A DNA stretch of 64,000 nucleotides from Clostridia bacterium (GTDB taxonomy: Bacteria > Bacillota > Clostridia > Oscillospirales > Acutalibacteraceae), in the NCBI GenBank assembly GCA_017472225.1, contig JAFUQS010000072.1, forward strand, positions 41,973 to 105,972, given 5' to 3'. Position 1 is the first letter of the stretch; every line of letters starts with the position of its first letter. The notes beneath the pieces are model-generated. The model worked only from the letters and a program-made list of their open reading frames with translations, searched no databases and was not told where the DNA came from. Position numbers and translations under genes: made by a program. Below, one piece after another: positions 24,964 through 34,630 of this stretch.

Positions 24964-26295
24964 TTATTTCATTGTTGCCGATACCATTGCAGTATATTTG
25001 CCGTATACCCAGCAATCATTCACCTCGTCAGACTGAATTGAGATGTTTGACACCTCAATGTTCTGCGCTCCGCTTCTCGCAAGATTGAGTGAGGATACAT
25101 TTATTTCAATCTGAATGTCTTCGGCTGTGATTTTACTGAGGCTTTCTTCAGGACCTATAAGCACAATTGAATCAAGATTTCCGGAATCGAAATCCACAGT
25201 ATAATCAAAGTTATTATCCTGATTGAGATAAACAATTTTTCCCGGTGCGCTTTCAAGGGTTTTGCTGCTCATGTGCGACATATCAAGCTTCACGGTGAAC
25301 TCCTTCAGAGTTTTATCAACAACATTCACACCCAGCTTTTCATCGACCTTGAATTCAACTGTATTAACCTTGTTTGAAACCTCCCTGAAATCAATTACAC
25401 CCACATAAAGCATATCATAGTCGTTGCCGTCCTTCGGATTATAGGAAATTTCAACCTCAGATGGCGAAACGGTCACCTTCGGCGGATTTTCCGTATATAC
25501 GGCAGGCTGATTGACAAATTTAACACCGACAGGTACCTTGCCCACAACAGAAACCGGAACAGTTACCGTTGGCGGATTGGATTCATCGTTTATGCCCTCG
25601 CATATGAGGAATTTTGAATCTGCCGCACCGTCAAATTTATAGGTAATTTCTGCCGGTACCTCCGTTGAAGCGGTAAGCGGTAGGCTTTCTTCGGGAATCT
25701 CAGCTTCAAAATAAACATTCTGCAGCTTATTGAGGACAGTGACAGGGCCCGTTATATCAACAGTGCTCAGAGAAGCAACCGGCTGACCGACAGTATAGCT
25801 GCCTTCAGACAAGGCTTCAAGGTCATTTTTAAGCTTGGCTTCAACATTGAAGGTGTAGGTCGCTTTTCTGTCATAATAAACAGCAATTGAAGACGGTGTT
25901 ACAGAGGAAATTTCTATATCACCGCCGACTCCGTCGGCTACCCTTGCGGTGAGAGTAAGAAGCTTATAGCCTGATGAGTCAATATAGGTTCCGCCGGCTT
26001 CAACAATGATGTCATCCTTTGACACGGCATTTGAGTTGATATTATAAGCCTTGCCGGAAATTTCAACATCAACATAAAGCTTTTCATCGTCAACAAAATA
26101 TACATAATCCGAGCCTTCAGACAAGGTATTGCTCAGAGAAACCTTAACATCGCTTACAGTTCTTACGGTTTTTTCACTGTAATTTATTTTTGCGGCACCC
26201 CAGATAACAATTGCAAGAATAAGTGAGAAAACCATGAGGAATTTGTTGTTATAGAACAGTGATTCAATTTTGCTTTTTTTCTTGTTTACCATCAC
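24964..26295 (-). CDS. cdaR: CdaR (YbbR-domain) regulator of diadenylate cyclase
   Basis: 443 residues. One N-terminal membrane segment (FLMVFSLILAIVIWGAAK) is followed by four to five extracytoplasmic YbbR repeats, beta-rich with recurring SxVDITGP- and VTVPVSVVG-like strands. CdaR binds CdaA and tunes c-di-AMP synthesis. The start overlaps the cdaA stop by four bases (ATGA-type coupling). The length is usual for Clostridia. Confidence 0.88.
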   Translation of the reverse strand: MMVNKKKSKIESLFYNNKFLMVFSLILAIVIWGAAKINYSEKTVRTVSDVKVSLSNTLSEGSDYVYFVDDEKLYVDVEISGKAYNINSNAVSKDDIIVEAGGTYIDSSGYKLLTLTARVADGVGGDIEISSVTPSSIAVYYDRKATYTFNVEAKLKNDLEALSEGSYTVGQPVASLSTVDITGPVTVLNKLQNVYFEAEIPEESLPLTASTEVPAEITYKFDGAADSKFLICEGINDESNPPTVTVPVSVVGKVPVGVKFVNQPAVYTENPPKVTVSPSEVEISYNPKDGNDYDMLYVGVIDFREVSNKVNTVEFKVDEKLGVNVVDKTLKEFTVKLDMSHMSSKTLESAPGKIVYLNQDNNFDYTVDFDSGNLDSIVLIGPEESLSKITAEDIQIEINVSSLNLARSGAQNIEVSNISIQSDEVNDCWVYGKYTAMVSATMK

Positions 26296-27152
26296 TTTTT
26301 CCTCCGACGAATTTTGAATGTTCTGCCCTTTTCATTGCTTTCCTCGGTAACGAGAAAGTCGGTCAGTGCGGCAAGAAGCTCGCCGTGTGTAACATTCCTT
26401 TCAAGCACTCCGCCCTGAGCGACGGAAATCTGACCTGTTTCTTCCGAAGCCACAATAATCAGAGCATCGCTGCTTTCACTCATGCCGACGGCAGCTCTGT
26501 GCCTTGTTCCAAGCTCAAGACTCATTTCCGACTGGGTAAGCGGAAGAATACAGCCTGCCGAATGAACACGGTTATCTCTGATTATAAGAGCTCCGTCATG
26601 CAAAGGTGCCTTCGGGAAGAAGATATTTTCAATCATTGGAGTTGTTATGGCTGAATCCACACGGCTGCCTGAGGCTACAATTTCATCAAGGGGTATGTTA
26701 CCCTCAACAACAATGAGAGCGCCGATTTTCTGCTCACTCATGTTTGAAACTGCTTTTGCAACATTTGAAGCTGAGGTTCTGATTTCATCACTTGTTCCAT
26801 CGTCAGATTTTCCGATAAAGCTGAGCAGCCTTCTGAAGTCTCCACGGCCGAAGGATTCAATTGCATGGCGGATTTCAGGTTGGAAAAGCAGAATCATCAC
26901 AAGAACAATATCACCGAAAAGCTGACTGAAAATGAAACTGCTGGCAGACATATTGAAAGCAGACACAACAATATAAATCAGACCGAGAAAGGCAATACCC
27001 TTAACGAGGTTGAAAGCCCTTGTTTGTCTGACGAACTTGATGCAATAATACAACGCAAGTGCAACGAGCAAAATATCAATCAGGTCATACCATTCAACTG
27101 ACCACAAAAGCCGCATTATGCCGTCTGAAATATTTCTGAAAAAATCTGCCAT
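26292..27152 (-). CDS. cdaA: Diadenylate cyclase CdaA
   Basis: 286 residues. Three N-terminal membrane segments (about 22-85) are followed by a DAC domain with LHDGALIIRDNRV (DGA) and LGTRHRAAVGMSE (RHR), the ATP-binding motifs. It makes c-di-AMP, which controls potassium and osmolyte balance and cell-wall homeostasis. First gene of cdaA-cdaR, with GGCGGAGG before ATG 27152; glmM, often next in this operon, is absent. Confidence 0.95.
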   Translation of the reverse strand: MADFFRNISDGIMRLLWSVEWYDLIDILLVALALYYCIKFVRQTRAFNLVKGIAFLGLIYIVVSAFNMSASSFIFSQLFGDIVLVMILLFQPEIRHAIESFGRGDFRRLLSFIGKSDDGTSDEIRTSASNVAKAVSNMSEQKIGALIVVEGNIPLDEIVASGSRVDSAITTPMIENIFFPKAPLHDGALIIRDNRVHSAGCILPLTQSEMSLELGTRHRAAVGMSESSDALIIVASEETGQISVAQGGVLERNVTHGELLAALTDFLVTEESNEKGRTFKIRRRKK

Positions 27153-27264
27153 ATTTGCCTCCGCCGAAAGTTTTTAACGATATAATTATATTCACAAAGC
27201 TAAATTTAACTTTACAGTTTGAATGAATATAACTAAAAATTAGTTTTTCTCCTTTTATATTGTA

Positions 27265-28416
27265 TCACAAAATTTTTCCCATTGCAATTTTATTGAGATA
27301 AAATGCTAAAGTTTTTACATCTTTTTTTGTGTTGAATATTCCCGTGCTGACTCTTACCGTTCCCTTTTCGGCTGTGCCGTAGGTATTATGGGCAAGATAC
27401 GAGCAGTGATAGCCCGCCCTGACGGCAATGTTGAATTTATCAAGAAGCTCTGCCGTCTGTTCGCTGTGTCTGTCACCGACATTTAACGAGAGCACATTTG
27501 ACGGGGATTGAGAGTGCATTTCATCATAAACAGTGACACGGGGAATCACGGACAAATCCTCCTTAAGCACTGACAAAAGACCATGCTCCTTTTCAAGAAC
27601 AGCTTTTTCTCCTCCGAAGCACTTCAAAAATTCAACGCCCTCATAAAGACCGGCAATTCCGGGAAGATTTGCAGTTCCGCTTTCAAGCTTATCAGGATAA
27701 AAATCAGGCTGAGCTTCAAAAAGCGAATTACTTCCTGTTCCGCCCTCGCAGAAGGATTCGATATCCACACCTTCACCTAAAATGAGCACACCCGTACCCA
27801 TCGGTCCGAGAAGCCCCTTATGTCCCGGCAGACAAAGAATATCAACAGGCATTTTCTTCATGCTTATCCTGTGGCTGCCTGCACCCTGTGCCCCATCAAG
27901 CACGAAGCGGATGTTTTTCATCCGACAGTAGCGGCCGAGCATTTCAAAGGGCAGCACCGTGCCGAAAACATTTGACACCATTGTGCATACGACGAGACTT
28001 GTCTCTTTCCTTATCAACGAAAGAAAATTCTGAAAGGTTTCACTGTCACTCAGTGGATTTACCTCAAAAACATCATAGGTTATAATCCCCTTTTCACTTA
28101 ACTTGTGAACAGGGCGAAGAACGGAATTGTGCTCCAAAGATGAAATGAGAACATGGTCGCCCTTGCGCACACTGCCTTTGATTGCCATATTAAGAGCTGT
28201 TGTGCAGTTATTTGTGAAAATTATTCTTTCCTCCTCAGCACCGAAAAGCGAAGCAAGTGAGCTTCGGCAGGAAAACACCTTTTTCCCTGCCTGCAGAGTC
28301 ATTTTATGCCCTCCTCTGCCCGGATTTGCCCCGTAAAGGCTTTGCGCCCGTGCCATGGCTGAAATTACCCGTTGAGGCTTCGGGAAGCTTGTTGCGGCAT
28401 TATCAAGATAAATCAT
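27265..28416 (-). CDS. Class V aminotransferase/cysteine-desulfurase-like PLP enzyme
   Basis: 383 residues. Starts MIYLDNAATSFPKPQRVISA; the PLP lysine lies in CLPGHKGLLGPMGTGV. It resembles the TIGR01977 group of cysteine desulfurase-like enzymes. The segment AVRAGYHCSYLAHN holds the cysteine expected to carry persulfide sulfur. The start overlaps the DUF3343 gene by four bases. That neighbour is a putative sulfur/selenium carrier, so sulfur or selenium transfer is the likely job. The final acceptor is unknown. Confidence 0.85.
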   Translation of the reverse strand: MIYLDNAATSFPKPQRVISAMARAQSLYGANPGRGGHKMTLQAGKKVFSCRSSLASLFGAEEERIIFTNNCTTALNMAIKGSVRKGDHVLISSLEHNSVLRPVHKLSEKGIITYDVFEVNPLSDSETFQNFLSLIRKETSLVVCTMVSNVFGTVLPFEMLGRYCRMKNIRFVLDGAQGAGSHRISMKKMPVDILCLPGHKGLLGPMGTGVLILGEGVDIESFCEGGTGSNSLFEAQPDFYPDKLESGTANLPGIAGLYEGVEFLKCFGGEKAVLEKEHGLLSVLKEDLSVIPRVTVYDEMHSQSPSNVLSLNVGDRHSEQTAELLDKFNIAVRAGYHCSYLAHNTYGTAEKGTVRVSTGIFNTKKDVKTLAFYLNKIAMGKIL

Positions 28417-28643
28417 AATCTTTCACGATAGCTTTCTACGCCGAGATTCGGGATATGATTATCCCTGATAATATCGTAGGCGTTCCAGATATTATCCCTT
28501 GTAAACAAAGCAAAATTGCACCCCTGCCTGTGGTTGGGGTTCGGATTTCGCCTTAGCTGAGATTTTATATTATGCTTCAAAAGCAGCTTAACGGCCTTTT
28601 CGCCGTAGGTCTGACTTTCAAATTTTATATAGGTATAGTTCAT
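28413..28643 (-). CDS. DUF3343 (putative Se/S carrier-like) protein
   Basis: 76 residues, starting MNYTYIKFESQTYGEKAVKL. The DUF3343 pattern is visible: a beta-alpha unit with a single conserved cysteine in NHRQGCNFALF. The family is found with selenium or cysteine-desulfurase systems and is thought to carry Se or S. Translationally coupled to the desulfurase-like gene. GGAGGAAG precedes ATG 28643. Confidence 0.8.
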   Translation of the reverse strand: MNYTYIKFESQTYGEKAVKLLLKHNIKSQLRRNPNPNHRQGCNFALFTRDNIWNAYDIIRDNHIPNLGVESYRERL

Positions 28644-28722
28644 AGTTCTTCCTCCTTGTTGTTAACTTGTACAGCTTTTTTCATTTCATTATATGATTTG
28701 AATTTTTTCATTGTGACAACAG

Positions 28723-28751
28723 TTGACCTATGAAAAGAAAAGGTGTATACT
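28723..28751 (+). promoter_or_regulatory. Sigma-A promoter of the phosphoesterase gene
   Basis: TTGACC (28723-28728) and TATACT (28746-28751), 17 bases apart. It overlaps the longer reading frame from 28730, which supports the later start at 28784. Confidence 0.7.
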
Positions 28752-28783
28752 GTGAGCATTATTTATATTACGGAGAAAAACAG

Positions 28784-29887
28784 ATGAATCTTAGCTTCAA
28801 AAACGGCAAATTCAAAATTATGCAGATTGCAGATATTCAGGAGGATATCCCTTTAAATCTCGACACGGTGAAGCTTATTGACCTTGCTCTGGAAAAGGAA
28901 AAGCCTGACCTCGTTGTTCTCACGGGCGACCAGATTCAGGGGTATTCAGCCTGCTATCTCAAGGACAGTGAGAAAAAGGCTGAAAAATGCATTGACTCAT
29001 TCCTTGAGCCGATTGTTAAAAGAAATATCCCCTTCTGCTTCACCTTCGGCAATCACGATGACGATTGCAAGGTAAACAAGGCAAAGCAGCTTAAAATGTA
29101 CGGAAAATATGAGTCCTGTGTTTTCGGAGAGGCTGATGACAGATTTGATGAAGGTACCTTCAGCCTGAAAATCAGAGACAGCCAAAACAAAAAGGATATT
29201 TTTGCACTTTACCTTCTTGACTCGGGCAAAATGCAGAAAAACGGCACCTATGCACCCATGAAACAGGAACGCATACAGTGGCTTCACGAACAAAAGCAGA
29301 GAAACGGTTATCTTCCCGCATTTCTTTTTCAGCACATTCCCTTCCCCGAATATTATGACATTCTTGAAAAATGCTCTCCCTTCAAAAAGGGTGCGGTTGA
29401 GGCTTTCAGGAGCAGAAAGAATACATATTATATTCTGCCCGGAAAAAGCAATGAAAATGATGAATTCATGGGCGAAACTCCCGGTGCGCCTGAAATCAAC
29501 AGCGGTGAATTTGATGAAATAAAAAAAGACGGCGATATTTTTGCCGTATGGGTAGGCCATGACCATATCAACTCCTTCAGAAGAAGCTATCAGGGAGTTG
29601 ACCTCGGCTACTGTCAGGGCGCAGGCTTCAACACCTATGGACCGGGCAAAAACCGTGGCGTGAGAATTTTTGTTCTTAACGAAGAAGAACTCAGAAATTA
29701 CGAAACCTACACCGTAACAATGGGTGAGCTTTGTGATTTCAAGCCTTCAAAGCCCTTGAAGGAGTTCGTTTTCACTCACATGCCATCCTCACTTGACAAG
29801 GGTGTGAGCATTGCAAAAAAGGCTGCAATAGTCGGCGGTGCTGCAGGTCTGACGGTTGCGATTATTACTAAAATAATCAAAGGCTGA
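28784..29887 (+). CDS. Calcineurin-like metallophosphoesterase
   Basis: 367 residues from ATG 28784 (ACGGAG eight bases upstream). Metal-binding motifs: IMQIADIQED, VLTGDQIQG, TFGNHDDD and VWVGHDHINSF, the classical DxH-like/GDxx/GNHD/GHxH set, although the first motif has DIQ where DxH is usual. The C-terminus ends in an alanine/glycine-rich hydrophobic segment (IVGGAAGLTVAIITK) that may insert in the membrane. Substrate unknown. Ends before a hairpin terminator shared with the convergent pot operon. Confidence 0.85.
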   Translation: MNLSFKNGKFKIMQIADIQEDIPLNLDTVKLIDLALEKEKPDLVVLTGDQIQGYSACYLKDSEKKAEKCIDSFLEPIVKRNIPFCFTFGNHDDDCKVNKAKQLKMYGKYESCVFGEADDRFDEGTFSLKIRDSQNKKDIFALYLLDSGKMQKNGTYAPMKQERIQWLHEQKQRNGYLPAFLFQHIPFPEYYDILEKCSPFKKGAVEAFRSRKNTYYILPGKSNENDEFMGETPGAPEINSGEFDEIKKDGDIFAVWVGHDHINSFRRSYQGVDLGYCQGAGFNTYGPGKNRGVRIFVLNEEELRNYETYTVTMGELCDFKPSKPLKEFVFTHMPSSLDKGVSIAKKAAIVGGAAGLTVAIITKIIKG

Positions 29888-30013
29888 AAAGACAGTACTT
29901 TGCAAGAATTTCAAGCCTTAATATCCGATATCCCGACGTTAACTGTGTTTTTGTATCGATTCAAGGTGCAAAGCAATCTTTTATGAAGATGTTTTTTGAT
30001 TGAAAGAAAATAA

Positions 30014-30055
30014 CAAAGCTCCCGCAATACCGATGTATTACGGGAGCTTTTCATA
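30014..30055. terminator. Bidirectional terminator between phosphoesterase and potD
   Basis: CAAAGCTCCCG and CGGGAGCTTTT form a stem enclosing AATAC/GTATT. T-runs are short on both strands. It lies between convergent genes. Confidence 0.7.
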
Positions 30056-30105
30056 AGCTTTCGGCTGAAAAGCCCTTGACTTTCTCATAAAGCGTAAATC
30101 AAGGC

Positions 30106-31317
30106 TCAGTCTTTTTTATCATACCAATATTCACGTCTTTTTTGGATTATATGTTTTCTGATGCTGAAAAACAGCACCAAAGCGGCAACTGCAGCAAAGC
30201 CGATGTAAATGTGAGTGTTGTCCGTACCGTGAATTCTGATGTCACTCCAGAGCTCGGAAAACATTGTGAGCGTTTCCTGAGGAAGATTGTGGAAATATTC
30301 CGTATCGGGCATATTTTCCTCGGAGGGATAAAGGTATTCGTTGTTTCTCATTTCAGCATAGTCAGGATGCTCAAGAACACCTGTGTTCGGTGTTGCATAA
30401 CCGATATAAAGCGCATTACTCAAGGCAACCTCAGGATCCATAAGGAAATTCATATACATAATTGCAGCTTCATAATTCTGAGCACACTCGGGAATACAGA
30501 CAGCATCAACGAAGATGTTAACGCCCTCCTCAGGATATACGAAATCAAGGTCGGGATTAACCTCCTGCATAAGAACAAAATCGCCAACATAATAAGGAAC
30601 CATTGCAGCCTCGCCGCTTTCCATTTTGTTGAAGATTTCATCCATAACATAGCCCTGCAGAAGCGGCTTCTGCTCAATCAACATCTGCGCCACATCAGAA
30701 AGCTCTTTTTCGTCGGTGGAATTAAGTGAATAGCCTAAAATCTTCTGCGGAATTGCAAATGCATCACGGGGATTATCAATCATGAGTATCTTTCCCTCAT
30801 ATCTTTCATCCCAGAGTGCAGTCCAGCTTGTCGGGGCTTCCTCAACCATTGTACGGTTATAAATGAGTCCGACCATGCCCACATTATAAGGAACGGAATA
30901 TTTATTATCCGGGTCGTAGAACTGATTTTTATATTTGTCGGCAATATACTTGTAATTGGGAAGGGCATCAACATCAATTTCAAGAAGCATACCCTCGCTT
31001 ATCATTCTTTCAACCATATAGTCTGACGGAATGATAATATCGTAGCTTGCGCCACCGTTCTTGATTTTCGGATACATATCCTCGTTGCTTTCATAGGTGA
31101 CATAATTGACCTTTATACCCGTAAGCTTTTCAAATTCTGCGTTGACATCAATGAGTCCGTCCTCATTTGTGTCGCAGATATATTCGCCCCAATTGAAAAC
31201 ATTGATTGTGGTACCCTCAAGACCTTTATAGAATTCCTCATTTTCATAAGCCGATGCCGAAAAGCTGAAAAGAACAAGGCTCAACAAGGTCAGAAGAAAA
31301 ATTATCAGCTTTTTCAT
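30106..31317 (-). CDS. potD: Polyamine ABC transporter substrate-binding protein with C-terminal membrane anchor
   Basis: 403 residues. Signal peptide (1-23, ending ASA; no lipobox cysteine), then the PotD/PotF fold starting INVFNWGEYIC with YDIIIPSDYMVERM. Binds spermidine or putrescine outside the cell. Oddly, the C-terminus carries a membrane segment (IYIGFAAVAALVLFFSI) and a basic tail, so it would be held by a C-terminal anchor instead of a lipid. Last of potABCD; overlaps potC by four bases. Confidence 0.9.
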   Translation of the reverse strand: MKKLIIFLLTLLSLVLFSFSASAYENEEFYKGLEGTTINVFNWGEYICDTNEDGLIDVNAEFEKLTGIKVNYVTYESNEDMYPKIKNGGASYDIIIPSDYMVERMISEGMLLEIDVDALPNYKYIADKYKNQFYDPDNKYSVPYNVGMVGLIYNRTMVEEAPTSWTALWDERYEGKILMIDNPRDAFAIPQKILGYSLNSTDEKELSDVAQMLIEQKPLLQGYVMDEIFNKMESGEAAMVPYYVGDFVLMQEVNPDLDFVYPEEGVNIFVDAVCIPECAQNYEAAIMYMNFLMDPEVALSNALYIGYATPNTGVLEHPDYAEMRNNEYLYPSEENMPDTEYFHNLPQETLTMFSELWSDIRIHGTDNTHIYIGFAAVAALVLFFSIRKHIIQKRREYWYDKKD

Positions 31318-32150
31318 TTCTTGACCCCCTTATTAAGCTTGTTGCTCATCCGCTTTTCACCCTTTGCCTGAGCAACATTGAGCAGCACAAGGAGAAGCAG
31401 AATAGCCACAAAAATGAGTGTTGAAAGAGCATACATATCAGGCGTTACTCTTTTCTTCGTCATTGAGAAAATTCTGATCGGCAAGGTTTCAAAGGAGGGT
31501 CCCTGAGTGAAATAACTGATAACGAAATCGTCAAGAGAAAGAGTGAAGGACATCATAAAGCCCGAAACTATACCTGTTGAAATTGAGGGAAGAACGACCT
31601 TGAAAAATGCCTGAACCGGTGTGCAGCCCAAATCCATCGCCGCTTCGGGAAGATACTTGTCAAGCTGACGAAGCTTGGGAAGCACAGACAAAATAACATA
31701 AGGAAGGTTGAAGGTGACATGGGCAATCAGCATTGTGCCAAATCCGAGAGCGTCTGTTTTGCCCACAAGCTTTGCGCAGAAAACAAACAGAAGCATCATT
31801 GAAATACCTGTTACGATTTCAGGATTCATCATGGGAATGTTTGTGACGCCCATTGTTATTTTTTTAATATACTTGTTTCTGAAGGTGTTGATTCCCACTG
31901 CTGCTGCAGTGCCCATGACAGTTGCAGTGAGCGATGAGGTTACTGCAAGGATAAGTGTGTTTGAAAGTGCCTTCATTGTACCGTCATCATGAAGCAGTGA
32001 TTCATACCAACGAAGCGAAAAACCGCTGATTACACTTGTACTTGCCGAATCGTTGAAGGAGAAAACAATCATAACAACAATCGGCGCATAAAGGAACAGC
32101 AGGATGAAAGCCACATAAAGCTTTGAAAGAGGTGACATTTTTGTTTTCAT
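31314..32150 (-). CDS. potC: Polyamine ABC transporter permease PotC
   Basis: 278 residues and six membrane segments. The EAA-type loop is LPEAAMDLGCTPVQAFFKVV LP, which contacts the ATPase. Overlaps potB and potD by four bases each, so the whole operon is translationally coupled. Confidence 0.93.
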   Translation of the reverse strand: MKTKMSPLSKLYVAFILLFLYAPIVVMIVFSFNDSASTSVISGFSLRWYESLLHDDGTMKALSNTLILAVTSSLTATVMGTAAAVGINTFRNKYIKKITMGVTNIPMMNPEIVTGISMMLLFVFCAKLVGKTDALGFGTMLIAHVTFNLPYVILSVLPKLRQLDKYLPEAAMDLGCTPVQAFFKVVLPSISTGIVSGFMMSFTLSLDDFVISYFTQGPSFETLPIRIFSMTKKRVTPDMYALSTLIFVAILLLLVLLNVAQAKGEKRMSNKLNKGVKK

Positions 32151-32974
32151 ATCAGCACACCTCCGTCATCGTCTTCACCCGTAAAGCGATTCATAACCAT
32201 CATGCAGACAATAATGAGCACCATGAGAACAAGTGAAAGTGCAGCACCGAGGTTATAGTTATTGGCAGATTTGAACTGCATTTCTATAACATCACCGATA
32301 AGAGAAAATGTATTTCCGCCAAGCTTTTTCGAAATATAGAAGGTTGAAACGCTCGGAACAAAAACCATTGTGAAGCCCGAAGCGATACCGGGAAGGCTCA
32401 GAGGAAGGATTATATCCTTTAAAACTGTGAGCTTGTTTGCGCCGAGGTCTTCAGCAGCCTCAATAAGATTATGGTCCATTTTTGCCATAATTGAATAAAG
32501 AGGCAGAATCATGTAAGGGATATAGTTATAAACCATGCCGAGAACAACTGCACCCTGTGTATTTATCATATGAAGCGGCGGAATTCCAAGCCAGGATAAA
32601 GCTGTATTTATAATGCCCGTATCCTGCAGAAGAATCATCATAGAATAGGTTCTTATGAGAAGATTCATCCACATGGGAAGCATGACGAGAATCATCATTG
32701 TTCTTTGAACATTTGCACCGCTTCTTGCCATAATATATGCCAAGGGATAAGAAATTACAAGGCTTATGACTGTTGCTATAAAGCCCAGCCAGATGGAATT
32801 GAGCATAACATCCTTGTATTTTCCGATGTCCATGATATATTCCAAGGTGAAATTACCGTTACCGTCCGTTACGGAATAATACACAACAAAAATCAACGGA
32901 ACAATGATGAAAATAGCCGCCCAGACAAGATACGGAGAAGCAGTAAGCTTTTTTGAAAGGGACTTTTTCTTCAT
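32147..32974 (-). CDS. potB: Polyamine ABC transporter permease PotB
   Basis: 275 residues and six membrane segments. The EAA loop is LIEAAEDLGANKLTVLKDII LP. Forms the channel with PotC. Three bases separate it from potA. Confidence 0.93.
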   Translation of the reverse strand: MKKKSLSKKLTASPYLVWAAIFIIVPLIFVVYYSVTDGNGNFTLEYIMDIGKYKDVMLNSIWLGFIATVISLVISYPLAYIMARSGANVQRTMMILVMLPMWMNLLIRTYSMMILLQDTGIINTALSWLGIPPLHMINTQGAVVLGMVYNYIPYMILPLYSIMAKMDHNLIEAAEDLGANKLTVLKDIILPLSLPGIASGFTMVFVPSVSTFYISKKLGGNTFSLIGDVIEMQFKSANNYNLGAALSLVLMVLIIVCMMVMNRFTGEDDDGGVLI

Positions 32975-32977
32975 TTA

Positions 32978-34102
32978 TCACTCCTCCTCTTCCACTGTAA
33001 TATCCGAAAGATGCTCAAGTTCATCACTGAAGGAGCTGTAATCACCGTACATACCCGAATACTCACTCTTTTTCATAACATGAATTGCATCGGGCTCAAT
33101 CTGAATACCGATTTTCGAGCCGACGGGATAATAATCGGTGGTCTGAATCATCCATTTGAAATTGTCAATGTCAACAATCATTTCAAAGTGCACACCCTTG
33201 AAGGTGTTTGAGGTGATGACACCACTGATTGTACCCTCTTCAACAGGTACAACATCGACGTCCTCGGGGCGGACAACAATATCAACAGATTCATTGACGG
33301 CAAAGCCCTTATCAAGGCATTGGAAAACTGCACCCGAAAACTTCGCCTTAAAGTCATCAAGCATCACACCGTCAAGAATATTACTTTCACCGATAAAGTC
33401 CGCAACAAAAGCGTTTTTCGGTTCGTTATAAATATCGATAGGAGTGCCTATCTGCTGAATTCTGCCGTCATTCATAACAACAACGGTGTCACTCATTGAA
33501 AGGGCTTCCTGCTGGTCATGGGTAACATAAATGAAGGTGATGCCCATTCTTTTCTGAATGTTCTTGAGTTCAACCTGCATATCCTTACGCAATTTCAGGT
33601 CAAGTGCGCCAAGAGGCTCATCAAGAAGAAGAACACGGGGCTCAACTGCAAGAGCTCTCGCAATAGCAACACGCTGCTGCTGACCGCCTGAAAGTGAGGC
33701 GATGTTCCTTCTCTGAAAGCCTTTAAGGTTAACAAGCTCAAGCATTTCATGAACCTTTTTGCTGATGTCCTTTTCCTTCATCTTCTTGATACGCAGCCCG
33801 AAAGCAATATTATCATAAACATTAAGGTGCGGAAAAAGAGCATACCTTTGGAAGATTGTGTTAACCTGCCTTTTATGGGGTGGCAAATTGTTTATATCCT
33901 TACCTTCAAAAAGTACCTGTCCGCTGTCTGACTCAAGAAAGCCTGCAATAATTCTCAAGGTTGTGGTTTTGCCGCAGCCGGAAGGACCCAGGAAGGTCAT
34001 GAATTCCTTGTCCTTAATTGTAAGGTTAATGTTATCGAGGATAACCTCATCATCAAATTTCTTTGAGATGTTCTGAAGCTGGATAATTGTATTATCTCCC
34101 AT
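32978..34102 (-). CDS. potA: Polyamine ABC transporter ATPase PotA
   Basis: 374 residues from ATG 34102, which follows AGGGGGTTTATT; the frame is open to 34189 but lacks a ribosome site there. Walker [12 protein letters not shown], signature [15 protein letters not shown], Walker [12 protein letters not shown] and a C-terminal TOBE domain (from about 285). First of potABCD. A TATAAT-like box on the minus strand near 34213 may belong to its promoter. Confidence 0.95.
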   Translation of the reverse strand: MGDNTIIQLQNISKKFDDEVILDNINLTIKDKEFMTFLGPSGCGKTTTLRIIAGFLESDSGQVLFEGKDINNLPPHKRQVNTIFQRYALFPHLNVYDNIAFGLRIKKMKEKDISKKVHEMLELVNLKGFQRRNIASLSGGQQQRVAIARALAVEPRVLLLDEPLGALDLKLRKDMQVELKNIQKRMGITFIYVTHDQQEALSMSDTVVVMNDGRIQQIGTPIDIYNEPKNAFVADFIGESNILDGVMLDDFKAKFSGAVFQCLDKGFAVNESVDIVVRPEDVDVVPVEEGTISGVITSNTFKGVHFEMIVDIDNFKWMIQTTDYYPVGSKIGIQIEPDAIHVMKKSEYSGMYGDYSSFSDELEHLSDITVEEEE

Positions 34103-34630
34103 AATAAACCCCCTATGGCAAGTTGCCGGATTATTTGCTTTAAATATGCTGATGAAATCCCAAGAAAAACAGACGACTTTTTTCTGCATTTCCCGGGACC
34201 GGTATTACATATTATAATTTTGCCGTTAATGAATTTTAATTCATTCCGTTAAAACACAATATAGAACAAAATCTTGCAAATGTCAACAGTTTTGGGATAA
34301 TTTTCGGCAAAAAATCGGGACAAATTTGGACCATTTTGTGAAAAACTTTGATTTCCTTTGTTTTTCTCTTTTTTTCTTTTAATTGCTCAAAAAAAGTTTT
34401 TTCATCCGATAAGGCATAAAAATGCAAAAGAATCGGATGTGAAAAAGAGAAATTCCCCTGCGAATGACCGAAAAAAATCAAACACTAAAACACAAAAAAA
34501 CCATTGTAAAAAGCAATTAAAATCTGCTTGATACAATGGTTTTTATATTTTCCTGACTACTGACTCCTGGCTACTGACTACTGATCCCCCTGACCACTTA
34601 AAACGATTATTTATTTTTTACAGTAGAGCT
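34103..34630. other. Intergenic region upstream of potA holding a dispersed repeat
   Basis: 528 bases without a supported gene. It contains the pot operon leader, AT-rich sequence, the palindromic repeat at 34496-34544, and a run of imperfect CTGACTAC/CTGACTCC/CTGGCTAC copies at about 34552-34583. A short minus-strand frame (34236-34481) has poor codon use and no ribosome site. Confidence 0.6.
34496..34544. repeat. Dispersed palindromic repeat, copy 1
   Basis: AAAAACCATTGTA (34496-34508) and TACAATGGTTTTT (34532-34544) are 13-bp perfect arms around a loop with AATCTGCTTGA. The second copy is at 63623-63667. Both copies are followed closely by CTGACTAC. The T-tail could also terminate transcription on either strand. 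Confidence 0.75.

Noticed and set aside
34236-34481. 81-residue minus-strand frame upstream of potA
   Set aside because: Phe/Lys-rich low-complexity composition, no ribosome site, and it covers AT-rich intergenic DNA.
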